Origin: Bradyrhizobium sp. SK17
Lineage (GTDB): Bacteria; Pseudomonadota; Alphaproteobacteria; Rhizobiales; Xanthobacteraceae
Length of the DNA stretch: 64,000 nucleotides
Direction of reading: 5' to 3'
Assembly (NCBI RefSeq): GCF_002831585.1
Contig: NZ_CP025113.1
Coordinates: 248,001 to 312,000, forward strand
A program made the position numbers and the translations under genes. The notes under the pieces are model-generated. The model was not told the origin of the DNA, did no database searches, and worked only from the letters and a program-made list of their open reading frames with translations. This document shows, one piece after another, positions 27,708 through 37,126 of the stretch (the stretch's first letter is position 1; the number at the start of each line of letters is the position of its first letter).

Positions 27708-27849
27708 CGCCATCAACTGCTTGATGCGGTCTTGCGGCAAAACTCTTCCGGCGCCGGCGGTGAGAGCGGCAACAGCGCGGTCGGCGGATATAGAAGACCA
27801 GGGGTGAGTCGACTTAACCACTGCGAGCATGCCCGCCAATTGGCAGGCG

Positions 27850-29110
27850 TCACGGCGCGACCAGCGAGAGGGCAAGCAACGACAGGACCAGGGCTGGAGT
27901 CATCACACAGATGCCCAGCCGCAAAAAGCGGAGGGCGCTGACGTGTTCGCCCTCACGGCGCAGCGCGATCAACCATAGAATGGTGGCGAGGGAGCCGGTC
28001 ACCGACAGATTGGGTCCGAGATCGACACCGATGAGAACAGCGCCGGTGATATGAGGCGACGACTGCGCGGTGTGCGTTGTCGTCGCGGCGATCAGCCCCA
28101 TCGGCAAATTGTTGATGAGGTTCGAGGCAAATGCCGTGATGATGCCGGCGCCCCACGCCGTTGCGTGCGGTGAAGCTACCGTGGCCCGCTTCAACACTTC
28201 GGCAAGCGCCGGCAGCACGCCGGTGTGGTTGAGGCCTTCGACCAGAATGAACAGCCCGGCGACGAGCGGCAACACCGACCACGACACATCGCGCACCACT
28301 GCCGCCAGCGATGTTTGGCCAAGCATCAGCACGGTTGCGGTTACCACAGCGCCGCAGGCAAATGTCGGCAGACCGAGATCGGCGCCGAACGCCGATGCGG
28401 CGAGGAGAACGACCGCCGTTACGCCGATGCCGAAAGCCACGATCGCCGCGTTTCGCGTCAGGACGACAGGCTCGGCGCCGCTGCTTTCCACGCCGCCGCG
28501 TAGATCTTCGCGTTGCGTGAAGCGGAGCATGACGAAGGTCGCCGCGATCGCCGCCACCGACGGCAGCGAGAAGTATCGCAGCCATTCCATCAGCGTCGGC
28601 ATCCGCTCACCGAACAATACGAGATTCGCCGGGTTCGAGATCGGCAGCACGAAGCTGGCGGCGTTGGCGATGAAGGCGCAGACGAACAGATACGGCAGCG
28701 GCTCGACTTTCGCGGCGCGCGTCGCAGCATAGACCGCCGGCGTCAGCACGACCGCAGTCGCGTCATTCGACAGGAAGATGGTCACCAGCGTGCCCACGGC
28801 ATAGACGATTGCAAATAGCCGCGATGCCGATTTGCGGGAATGCTTGACGGCCTGCTCGGCGAGCCAGTCGAACAGGCCTTCCTTTCGCGCGACCTCCGCG
28901 AGCAGCATCATTCCGATCAGGAAGAAGTAGACGTCGACGCCCTTGCCCGCGGCCATCACCGCGTCACGCCACGGCAGAAAGATCGAACGCGACCAGGAGC
29001 ACGGCGCCGGTCACGGCCCAGATGTATTCCGGCAGATTCCATGGGCGCGCAATCACGCCAAAGGTTGCCAGGCCGGCAATGCCCCAGGTCGCAGCGTGGC
29101 TATCGAACAT
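27850..29110 (-). pseudogene. arsB: ArsB/NhaD-type ion transporter with single-base frameshift
   Basis: The full gene would be about 419 codons. The start ATG 29110 (MFDSHAATWG) overlaps the upstream MFS stop as TGATG. The first helix region reads AVLLVAFDL, then an extra T in a T3 run (plus strand AAA 28978-28980) shifts the frame and stops it at 28964. In the next frame PWRDAVMAAGKGVDVYFF and about ten helices continue to 27850, including the conserved LSNDATAVVLTP. ArsB exports arsenite or antimonite; some family members carry other anions. No arsR, arsC or arsH is nearby, so the substrate is uncertain. Confidence 0.85.
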
Positions 29111-30378
29111 CAGGCGACACCTGCGGCTGCGGGACCTGTTCCTGGAGCTGTACGCTCGGGCTGCGCTGCGCAAGCCGGCTTGAGCAGCGGGGCGAAGACG
29201 AGCCACAGTACCACCGACACCAGCGCGAAGGCACCGAGAACGAGAAACATCGCGCCGTAGCCGAGTTCCTGCGCAATCCATCCCCCAATCGCCGGGCTCA
29301 GCGAGGCTCCGATGCCCTGAACCGTCATGACCGCACCCTGACCGGCATTGATGCGACCGGTGCCATCGAGAATCCGCGCCACCAGGCCCGGCACCGCCAC
29401 GCTTTGCAGTCCGGCACCGACGCCATCGAGAATCTGGACCGGATAGACGCCCCACCGGTTGAGCAGCCACGCCGCGATGACGCCGCGGATTGGCAAGGCA
29501 ACGAAAGACACGAGCAACACCAGCCAGTAGCCCTCCTTCTCCGCCATGCGCATCGCGACGAGCGCGGTCAGGATCATGGTGCCTTGGGCGACCACGATGG
29601 TCATCGCGACGAAGCTCGCCGGATCGGCCTGCTTGCCGGCAACGACGGCGAGGCCGTAGAGCGGCAACATCGCCGCATTGCCAAGATGAAAGAAAAGCAG
29701 GGCCGCGGCAAGGATCAGCAATGGCCTTGTCTCGACCAGAACCCGCAATCCGCTTGCGCGCTTGTCATCATTGGCCTCGTGCGACAATCCACGAGCCGCG
29801 TCGTCGTCGATGGAACTGCTCGGAATCATCAGCACCGATACGATCGAAAGCGCACCGAACAACGCGGCAAGCCAGAACACCGCCGTGAAGCCGTACAACC
29901 AGCCGACCAGGCCGGAGAGCCCTGCGCCGACCATGTTGCCAGCGTGGTTGAAGGCCTGATTGCGGCCGTTCTGCCGGTTGAAGCCGGCCTGCTGTACAAT
30001 GCCAAGCGTGATGCCGGCGACCGCGGGTCCGATCGCCGCCCCCGCGATCGCGGTCGCGACCTGGGACGCCGCCACGAGCCAGAATTCCTGCGACAGCAGC
30101 ACGATCCCCGACGCCACGACGGTGCAGATGCCGGGAACGATCACGAAAAGCTTCTTGCGACGCGTTGCATCGATCAGGGCTCCGGCCGGTGTCGTCATCA
30201 CCATGCCGGCAATGCCGCCGGTCGTCATCACAGTCCCGATCCAGCCGCTCTGCCAGCCATGCGCAAGCAGAAACACGCCCAGAAACGGGCCGATACCGGC
30301 CTGCATGTCCGCCATGAAGAAGTTCAGCGCAAGCAGCGGGCGAAGCGCTTGGTCTCGGCCTGAATTCCCTGTGGTCAC
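29110..30378 (-). CDS. MFS transporter upstream of and coupled to arsB
   Basis: 422 aa, twelve helices, with a hydrophilic central loop (residues about 190-210, DDDAARGLSHEANDD). The motif A-like region is GALIDATRRKKL. GTG 30378 is the start, with AAGGAAG 7 bases upstream. The stop overlaps the ArsB start. Organisation MFS-ArsB suggests a shared detoxification task, but no arsenic-specific residue can be named. It may belong to the minus-strand operon beginning at 31585. Confidence 0.87.
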   Translation of the reverse strand: MTTGNSGRDQALRPLLALNFFMADMQAGIGPFLGVFLLAHGWQSGWIGTVMTTGGIAGMVMTTPAGALIDATRRKKLFVIVPGICTVVASGIVLLSQEFWLVAASQVATAIAGAAIGPAVAGITLGIVQQAGFNRQNGRNQAFNHAGNMVGAGLSGLVGWLYGFTAVFWLAALFGALSIVSVLMIPSSSIDDDAARGLSHEANDDKRASGLRVLVETRPLLILAAALLFFHLGNAAMLPLYGLAVVAGKQADPASFVAMTIVVAQGTMILTALVAMRMAEKEGYWLVLLVSFVALPIRGVIAAWLLNRWGVYPVQILDGVGAGLQSVAVPGLVARILDGTGRINAGQGAVMTVQGIGASLSPAIGGWIAQELGYGAMFLVLGAFALVSVVLWLVFAPLLKPACAAQPERTAPGTGPAAAGVA

Positions 30379-30512
30379 TGGCGATCTTCCTTGGAAGTGC
30401 GAAAGGCCGATCTGTCTGCCCCCGCCTGGACTGCAAATGCGGCCGAAGCCAGCTCTGTTCCGGCTTCGGCCTCCCGTTCGGCATCGATCCGCGTTGGTCG
30501 AAGCCGAAGCCG

Positions 30513-30962
30513 TCAGGGGGCTTCGTGGTCAACGTCGACCAGACGGGTCTTCCGGATTCGCCCGCCCAATTCCACATGCAGTTCGTAGTCCTGACCGTTT
30601 CGCCGGCCCAGAATTTCGAAATGCTTGGGCTTGCGACGTGGTGTGCCCGTCGGCTCGAACCCGGCAGCGCGCGCGGCCTCGATGGCCGCCGCGGGATCGG
30701 CAGGTGGATGGTGGTCGTGGCCGTGCTTCTTCTTGTGTACGATCGTCACGCTGTCGCCACCGCAGGCGAAGCGGGTGACCTTGAGCTCGGAAGGCTTTTG
30801 TTCGCCTTCCAGCTCCACGTCGGCTCCGATCCGGAGCCTGACGGCCTCGGCTCCATGCGGCGTGAGATCGGCGAGCACCGCGCCCTTCGCGGTCTGCACC
30901 ACGAACCGGTGCGCGAACACGTGCACGATCTTGCCGAACAATTTGATCCGTTCCTCTGACAT
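30513..30962 (-). CDS. Small soluble protein with OB-like domain and PepSY-like C-terminus
   Basis: 149 aa without a signal peptide. Residues about 8-66 (GKIVHVFAHRFVVQT onward, including LADLTPHGAEAV) resemble the domain of the neighbouring protein at 30998-31585, which has LVDLGPHGENAD at the same place. A His/Lys linker (KKKHGHDHHPP, about 77-87) leads to a PepSY-like end (FEILGRRNGQDYELHVELGG). Role unknown; putative ligand-binding or regulatory partner of the adjacent system. Confidence 0.65.
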   Translation of the reverse strand: MSEERIKLFGKIVHVFAHRFVVQTAKGAVLADLTPHGAEAVRLRIGADVELEGEQKPSELKVTRFACGGDSVTIVHKKKHGHDHHPPADPAAAIEAARAAGFEPTGTPRRKPKHFEILGRRNGQDYELHVELGGRIRKTRLVDVDHEAP

Positions 30963-30997
30963 TCCAAGTCTCCTGATTGCAGGCTTTGCTCAGTCGT

Positions 30998-31585
30998 TCA
31001 CGGCGCTCTTGGCGGCGGGGGCGGAGGCGGGGCATCGGCATCCGGTGGCGGTGGCGGGCGGTCCGCCCGCGGCGGCGGGGCGGCCCCGGGCGGGGGCGGC
31101 GGAGCTTCTGCCCGCCGCGGCGGAGGCGGTGCGCCGGGTCGCGGGGGCGGCGGGGGACCGAACGCCTCCGTCCGGCCGTCGGCATGCGCAACGATCTGGG
31201 CGTGGATGACACCCCGTTCGAACCTGCCCTGGACCGTGAGGATCTCGTCTTTGGCCACCGTATCGGCATTTTCGCCGTGTGGCCCGAGGTCGACCAGCGC
31301 GCGACCGCTGCCGTCGTCGAGGATGAACTTGTTGCCGAATATCTCGGACACGCTGCCATGCACGGCTGACGGCGCGCCGGGCTGGAGCGCGTTGATGGCG
31401 GTCGGTTGCAGCAGCATGACGCTGCGCGGCTGCCACTTCTCGGCGAGCCTCACCCCACCGGCTCCGGCAGCCGCGCCGACCGCGAGCACGGCAAGTGCCA
31501 CGCCTGCGAGCAGACTGCGATGCCGGATCTGCGGGCGCGCAGCGGGCGCCAGGCTAGCATCCGAAGGTGATTGGCTTTCGGTCAT
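30998..31585 (-). CDS. Membrane-anchored OB-like domain protein with polyproline tail
   Basis: 195 aa. A cytoplasmic tip, one transmembrane helix (about 23-45), a beta-rich domain (GSVSEIFGNKFILDDGSG near 77-94, then LVDLGPHG) and a C-terminal tail of about 55 residues with repeated PPPPP tracts. The tail probably lies in the periplasm. It is divergent from the response regulator/kinase pair and 35 bases upstream of the gene at 30513-30962. Function unknown. Confidence 0.7.
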   Translation of the reverse strand: MTESQSPSDASLAPAARPQIRHRSLLAGVALAVLAVGAAAGAGGVRLAEKWQPRSVMLLQPTAINALQPGAPSAVHGSVSEIFGNKFILDDGSGRALVDLGPHGENADTVAKDEILTVQGRFERGVIHAQIVAHADGRTEAFGPPPPPRPGAPPPPRRAEAPPPPPGAAPPPRADRPPPPPDADAPPPPPPPRAP

Positions 31586-31643
31586 CGGACCGTCCTTTCA
31601 TCGATTGCGATGACCGCAGCCTAGGGCACCCTCCCCAATCCAG

Positions 31644-31673
31644 CCTGAACCGTTTCGTTCAGGTTGGGTTAAG
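31644..31673. promoter_or_regulatory. Candidate response-regulator operator between divergent genes
   Basis: Contains the inverted repeat CCTGAAC-N6-GTTCAGG (31644-31663) and the direct repeat GTTCAG-N5-GTTAAG (31657-31673), an 11-base period typical of PhoB/PhoP-class regulators. It lies 33 bases before the regulator gene and about 60 bases before the divergent polyproline gene, so it could control both. Confidence 0.5.
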
Positions 31674-31706
31674 CTCCCGGCATAGGTGCAGCCGAGGTGA
31701 AGCGGA

Positions 31707-32372
31707 ATGAAAATCCTTCTGGTCGAAGATGATCGCCTGCTCGCGCAAGAGATCGCCCGCGCCCTGCGCGAGGAGAACTTTGCGGTCGACGTGGCCGCGA
31801 ACGGCGAGGACGGACAGCATCTCGGCGAGACCGAATCCTACGACGCCGCGGTGCTCGATCTCGGCCTGCCGAAAGTGCCCGGCATCGAGGTCTTGCGCGG
31901 ATGGCGCAAGCACGACCGGCATTTGCCCGTGCTGATCCTGACCGCGCGTGACGGCTGGACCGACAAGGTGGACGGCTTCAAGGCAGGCGCCGACGACTAT
32001 CTGACGAAGCCGTTCAGGACCGAGGAGCTGGTCATGCGGCTTCGCGCACTCGTCCGCCGCGCCTCCGGGCATTCCGCGCCGCGAATCTCATGCGGCCCGC
32101 TGAGCTTCGAAACACAAACCGGCGTGTTCGAGCTCGATGGACTGCCGTTGAAGTTGACTGCGCTGGAATGGCGGGTTCTGGAATGCCTTGTCCTCCGCAA
32201 GGACACCGTCGTCGAGCGCAGCCTGCTCTCGGAGAAGGTCTACGAAGGCGACGTCGGGACGGACTCCAATTCGATCGAGGTGATCGTCGCGAGGCTGCGT
32301 CGCAAGATCGGCAAAGCGCTGATCGAGACCGAGAGGGGTCGCGGCTACAAGCTCAACTCGGGCTCCCGATGA
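31707..32372 (+). CDS. OmpR/PhoB-family response regulator
   Basis: 221 aa. Receiver domain with acidic pocket E7-D8-D9, phospho-acceptor D51 (AVLDLGLPK) and K in LTKPF, then a winged-helix DNA-binding domain (TALEWRVLECLVLR, SIEVIVARLRRKIG). Its stop overlaps the kinase start as ATGA (32369-32372), so the pair is translationally coupled. Probable targets include the divergent operon 30998-31585 and its followers. Confidence 0.95.
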   Translation: MKILLVEDDRLLAQEIARALREENFAVDVAANGEDGQHLGETESYDAAVLDLGLPKVPGIEVLRGWRKHDRHLPVLILTARDGWTDKVDGFKAGADDYLTKPFRTEELVMRLRALVRRASGHSAPRISCGPLSFETQTGVFELDGLPLKLTALEWRVLECLVLRKDTVVERSLLSEKVYEGDVGTDSNSIEVIVARLRRKIGKALIETERGRGYKLNSGSR

Positions 32373-33760
32373 TGAGCCGAACGACGTCACTCAGCCGACG
32401 CCTGATGATCGGAGCCGGCGTGTTCATCACCGTCGCGCTCGTCGTCGCCGCAGTCCTGATCTCGTTCGTCCTGCATCGCTTCGTGCAGGGGCAGATCGAT
32501 CAGAGGCTCGACGCCCAGATCCTGTTCCTGTCTTCGATGCTCGATGCCGACGGGAACGGCAATTTGCGTCTGGCGGGATCCGCCGACGGGCCGCCGTTCG
32601 ACCGCCGCCGGCACGGCTGGTACTGGGAAATCTCCGGACCGAAGAATACGCTGCGATCCCGGTCGCTCGATGGTGCCGATCTGGCTCCTCCCGATCTCCG
32701 CCACAGGCCGCCGCCACCTCCGCCCCCGCCCCGCCAAGCCGACGACGATCCGCCGCCGCGAGACCGCCCCGCGCCGGCCGATGGCATCGGTCCGGACGAC
32801 CGCAAGCTGCACTTCCGCATCCTGAACGTATCGGCATCCGGAGTTCCGGCGACGATCGTGGCTTCCGCGCCGAGAGACGCGGTGCTCGGACCGTTATGGG
32901 AAGCAATGCGCACATTGGCGTTGTCGCTTGCCGCGCTCGGTATCGCATTGATCTGCGCCATGCTGATTCAGGTCAGACTGGGATTGCGCCCGCTGGAGCA
33001 ACTGCGCCGCGCAGTGGCCGACGTGAGATCGGGGCTGAGCGAGCGCGTGCCCGACGCTCAGCCGAGCGAGGTGCAGCCGTTGGCCACCGAACTCAACGCG
33101 TTGCTGGTCCAGAACGCGGCAAACCTCGAACGGGCACGAAAGCACGTCTCAAATCTTGCGCACGGCTTGAAGACGCCGCTGGCGACCCTGGCGATCGCGC
33201 TGCAAAAGCAACCGTCGGGCTCGACGGATCTCCACGATCTCGTCGTCCTGATGGATCGCCGCATTCGCCATCATCTGGGACGCGCCCGATCCGCCGCGCT
33301 CGGCGGACCGGTCCGAAGCCGAACGGCGGTTGCATCGCGCGTCACGGATCTTGCCCTCGTCCTCGGCAAGGTGAACGCCGACAAGCAAATCGCCTTCGTC
33401 AACCACATTCCATCCGAACTCTCGGTCGCTTGCGAGCAACAAGATATCGACGAGATGCTCGGAAACGTGCTGGAGAACGCATTCTCCTGGTGCCGGAGCG
33501 AGGTCGTCGTCGGATCGAGCGAGGACGGTCGGGACGTCGTCATCGTCATCGACGACGACGGACCGGGGCTTTCGCCGGAGCAGATGTCGCAGGCGATGCA
33601 GGCCGGCCGGCGGCTCGACGAGAGCGCTCCGGGATTCGGCTTCGGACTGTCGATCACACGCGAACTCGCCGAGCTCTACGGCGGCTCCCTGACCCTGGAC
33701 CGGTCCTCGCTGGGCGGACTTCGGGCAGCGATCCGCCTTCCCTCGGCTGGCCTGGCCTGA
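32369..33760 (+). CDS. Sensor histidine kinase with polyproline periplasmic domain
   Basis: 463 aa. Two membrane helices (about 14-35 and 175-198) enclose a periplasmic region containing a run of eight prolines near residues 114-121 and more PPP tracts. Then come HAMP, HisKA with phospho-acceptor His in NLAHGLKTPLATL, and HATPase_c with N box VLENAF, DDDGPGL and GFGFGLSI. The polyproline region resembles the tail of the protein encoded divergently, hinting at physical or functional linkage. The input signal is unknown. Confidence 0.93.
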   Translation: MMSRTTSLSRRLMIGAGVFITVALVVAAVLISFVLHRFVQGQIDQRLDAQILFLSSMLDADGNGNLRLAGSADGPPFDRRRHGWYWEISGPKNTLRSRSLDGADLAPPDLRHRPPPPPPPPRQADDDPPPRDRPAPADGIGPDDRKLHFRILNVSASGVPATIVASAPRDAVLGPLWEAMRTLALSLAALGIALICAMLIQVRLGLRPLEQLRRAVADVRSGLSERVPDAQPSEVQPLATELNALLVQNAANLERARKHVSNLAHGLKTPLATLAIALQKQPSGSTDLHDLVVLMDRRIRHHLGRARSAALGGPVRSRTAVASRVTDLALVLGKVNADKQIAFVNHIPSELSVACEQQDIDEMLGNVLENAFSWCRSEVVVGSSEDGRDVVIVIDDDGPGLSPEQMSQAMQAGRRLDESAPGFGFGLSITRELAELYGGSLTLDRSSLGGLRAAIRLPSAGLA

Positions 33761-33771
33761 CCGGCTCGCTT

Positions 33772-35604
33772 TCAGGGACCGCCGACCTCGAACGCCAGCA
33801 GGACGTTGCCGGATAACCCGCCCCATTGGGCGTAGCCTGAATTGACGTACAGCATGCCGTCGACGACGATCGGACCCGGTCCGTCCATGGCGCCGCCGTG
33901 GGCCGGAACGCCGTTCACGGTGGGGTAGTCGCGCGCGGTGTCGATCTCCCAGAGCAGCCGCGCGTCGTCGGTGGCATAGGCGCGCAGGAAGCCGCTCACG
34001 CCGCCCGAGAACACGACGCCGGGAATGACCGTGACAGCAGCCGACAACGCCGGACTGCACTGGGCGCGATCACCACAGGCCACCGGCGCCACCTGCATGG
34101 TGATTTTCCCGGTCGCCAGATCCAGCGCGAACAGGCCGCCGCCTTCCTTCGAATTGAGACGCCGCGTGCCGTCGGTCAGAAACCGCACGTCCGAGTTGGC
34201 GACGTAGATGCGGTCCTGGTCCGCGGCGGAGCCCCACTCGGTGCCACCCAGCGCGCCTCCCTTACCGATCCGTGTCTGCCACAGGATCTTGCCGTCATGG
34301 TCGGGATCCAGCGCATGGACCACGCCGGATTTCTGACCCACCGCCAGCACGCGGTGTCCATCATGCAGGCTCACCAGGATCGGCGATTGTCCAAAGTCGT
34401 AATCGGGGCCGCGGTCCTGCGGGCAGTTGGACTGATCGAGGCCGAAGCAGGCGACGACGAAGCTGTCCTTGGGCGTGGCCTGCTGGTGCCAAAGCATCCG
34501 GCCGGTCGCAAGATCGAACGCGAGGACGGCATCGCTGGTGTCGGTTGCCGGATCGGCGTAGCTGTTCGACGTCGCGACGTAGAGCGCCTGGCGCTGGACG
34601 TCGATGGTCGGCGCGGACCACACCGACACGCCGGCCGGGCCGAACAGCTGGGTGCCATAACCGTTGGTCCGGGTGGGCTGCGGCGCCTCGGGGATGGTGT
34701 AGGACTTCCAGATCTGCGCGCCGGTCGCGGCCTTCAGCGCGACGACGCTGCCGCGAAACGTGCAGCATTGGTAAGTCGGTCGCGATCCCGTGGCTTCCTC
34801 GATCGAGGAAACGCCAACATAGACGACGCCGGAATAGACGGTCGGTGCACCGGTAATCCGGGCGGCCGGATGATCGTCGACCTTGCTCTTCCAGATCATC
34901 GCACCGGTCGCAGCATTCACAGCGTAGACGTTGGCACGCACATCGCCGAAGACGACTGCAAACTGGTTGTCGTCCAGCGGCGCGAAACTGATCGCGGCCC
35001 GGACCGGCGCCTCGGTCGGAAACACCCACCTTGTGCATCCGCTGCTGGCGTCGAGCGCATGGACCTTGCGGTCGCCGCCACCGACGAACAGCAGGCCGCC
35101 GACGACGGTCGGCTGCGCATTGGCGTTGGACGTGTCAGGAAACCCGAACGCCCATTTCAGATGCAACCGCGAGACCTGGTCCGGCGCGAGACCGGCCATC
35201 GCCGCCGGCTGAAACCGGCTGTTGTTGAGATCGGCGCCCCAACCGTTCCAGCGCGGCCCATCGATCGGGCGCGGAAAACCGGTCTCGCTCGCCGCGCATC
35301 GGCCGGCGCTATCCGTTGCGGGTTGCGCAGCGACCTTGCCTGTGACGAGCGATGCGATCGCCGTCCGCTCGTCATTGGTCAGCCCCTGCGCGAACGAGGC
35401 CATCGGCCCCGTGGTGATCGCGCCCATCACCTCGGCGAACGATTTCGATTGCAGCACGGTGCGGCTCGGCGCGCGAACATCAGGGTTGCCACCGTCATGG
35501 CACTGCGCGCAGCGCTGCGCATAGAGGGTGGCACCGACCGGCTGGGCCGCCGCAGGCAGGCAATATCCGATCACTATCGCGGCTGTCAGGGCAATCAGCT
35601 TCAT
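33772..35604 (-). CDS. Cytochrome c/PQQ-type beta-propeller dehydrogenase (polyvinyl-alcohol-dehydrogenase-like)
   Basis: 610 aa. Signal peptide (about 1-20), N-terminal cytochrome c with heme motif CAQCH (about 32-36), then an eight-bladed quinoprotein propeller. Adjacent cysteines in TYQCCTF match the vicinal disulfide found in PQQ alcohol dehydrogenases. An N-terminal heme plus propeller is the architecture of polyvinyl alcohol dehydrogenases. It would oxidise an alcohol in the periplasm and pass electrons to its own heme. Convergent with the kinase gene at 11 bases. Confidence 0.85.
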   Translation of the reverse strand: MKLIALTAAIVIGYCLPAAAQPVGATLYAQRCAQCHDGGNPDVRAPSRTVLQSKSFAEVMGAITTGPMASFAQGLTNDERTAIASLVTGKVAAQPATDSAGRCAASETGFPRPIDGPRWNGWGADLNNSRFQPAAMAGLAPDQVSRLHLKWAFGFPDTSNANAQPTVVGGLLFVGGGDRKVHALDASSGCTRWVFPTEAPVRAAISFAPLDDNQFAVVFGDVRANVYAVNAATGAMIWKSKVDDHPAARITGAPTVYSGVVYVGVSSIEEATGSRPTYQCCTFRGSVVALKAATGAQIWKSYTIPEAPQPTRTNGYGTQLFGPAGVSVWSAPTIDVQRQALYVATSNSYADPATDTSDAVLAFDLATGRMLWHQQATPKDSFVVACFGLDQSNCPQDRGPDYDFGQSPILVSLHDGHRVLAVGQKSGVVHALDPDHDGKILWQTRIGKGGALGGTEWGSAADQDRIYVANSDVRFLTDGTRRLNSKEGGGLFALDLATGKITMQVAPVACGDRAQCSPALSAAVTVIPGVVFSGGVSGFLRAYATDDARLLWEIDTARDYPTVNGVPAHGGAMDGPGPIVVDGMLYVNSGYAQWGGLSGNVLLAFEVGGP

Positions 35605-35831
35605 CGTGCTTCACCGGCGTTGAATTCGATGACACGCGCGGTCGCAGCGTAGCAGAACCGGAATGATTGCCAATGCGCATGGCTACACAAGCAGAAGCCG
35701 CACCGCGCTCGAAGCGTGCCTCCCGGCCGCGCAGAGAGCGCGTCAACGGCGATACTTGACGCCGGGCGTGGAGCAGCGATCATGCGAGCACACACCGAAG
35801 AGTGTGATCAATACTTGGGGAGAGACTCGCC

Positions 35832-37057
35832 ATGACGCTGCGTTACTCACGTGCACTGTTCTGCGCCCTCGTGCTGGCGGCCGCAGCCGCTCCGGCCCAC
35901 GCCGAGAAGAAATACGGCCCCGGCGTCACCGATACCGAAGTGAAGATCGGCCAGACCATGCCCTACAGCGGGCCGGCGTCCGCGTACGGTACCCAGGGGC
36001 GCATCGAAGAAGCCTACTACGCGATGATCAACGCCAAGGGCGGCGTGAACGGACGCAAGATCAAGCTGATCTCATTGGATGACGCGTATTCGCCGCCGAA
36101 AACCGTGGAGCAGACGCGACGTCTCGTCGAACAGGACGAGGTGCTGGCGATCGTCGGCACCATCGGCACGCCGACGAATTCCGCGAGCCAGAAATATCTG
36201 AACCAGAAGAAGGTCCCGCAGCTCTTCATCTCGACGGGGGCGGCGAAATGGGACGACCCGAAGAACTTCCCGTGGACCACGCAGCTCTATCCGCCCTACC
36301 AGATGGAGGGCATGATCTTCGCGAAATACCTGTTGAAGAACAAGCCCGACGCCAAGCTCGGCGTGTTCTCGCAGAACGACGACGCCGGAAAGGACTACGT
36401 CAAGGGGCTGAAGGACGGCCTCGGCGACAAGGCGAAGACGATGATCGTCAAGGAGGTGACCTACGAGGTCTCCGATCCGACCGTCGATTCGCAGATCGTA
36501 TCGCTGAAAGCATCCGGCGCCGACACGCTGTTCACGATGGCGACGCCCAAGTTCGGCGCGCAGGCGATCCGCAAGGTCTACGAGCTCGGCTGGAAGCCGC
36601 TGAATTTCGTCGTCAGCGTCTCCTCGTCGATCAAGGGCGTCATGGAGCCGGCCGGCGTCGAGGCATCGAAGGGCGTGTTGACCGCGCTCGCGTTCAAGAC
36701 CCCACCGATCCGACCTGGGAGAACGCCGCCGACGTCAAGGAGTTCAAGGAATTCCTGGCGAAGTGGTTTCCGCAGGGCGATATCGCCGACGGCAGCAACG
36801 TCACCGGCTACATCTCAGCCTACATGACGGTGAAAATCATAGAGATGTGCGGCGATGACCTGACCCGCGAGAACCTGTTGAAGCAGGCGACCAACCTCAA
36901 CAAGGTCGTCGCGCCGCTGCTGCTCCCCGGCATCACGATCTCGACGCGGCCGGACCGCTACGCGCCGTTCACGCAGATGCAGGTCGCGACCTTCGACGGC
37001 AAGAGCTGGGTGCCGCAAGGCGAGATCTTCAACACCGACGCGGCGGCCGGCCGGTAA
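35832..37057 (+). pseudogene. ABC transporter substrate-binding protein (branched-chain amino-acid type) with frameshift
   Basis: About 408 codons. Signal peptide (AAPAHAEKKYG cleavage near residue 24) and a Peripla_BP_6 fold starting VKIGQTMPYSGPASAYG. ATG 35832 has GGGGAGAG 7 bases upstream. Around 36703, in a run of C, one base is missing: the first frame ends in unrelated residues at 36827, while the next frame continues with TDPTWENAADVKEFKEF and ends properly at 37057. Both halves are well conserved in character, so it is either a recent lesion or a read error. No permease or ATPase genes adjoin. Confidence 0.87.
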
Positions 37058-37126
37058 CGATGGCATGATTGGATTGCGCATCGGCCGCCGTGGTCGGCGG
37101 ACCGATGTGCGCCAACAAGCATGCCT

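Noticed and set aside
30441..30471. GGCCGAAGCC/GGCTTCGGCC hairpin as an intrinsic terminator
   Set aside because: The stem is perfect but no T-run follows on the minus strand, and the genes on both sides may be one operon; left unannotated.
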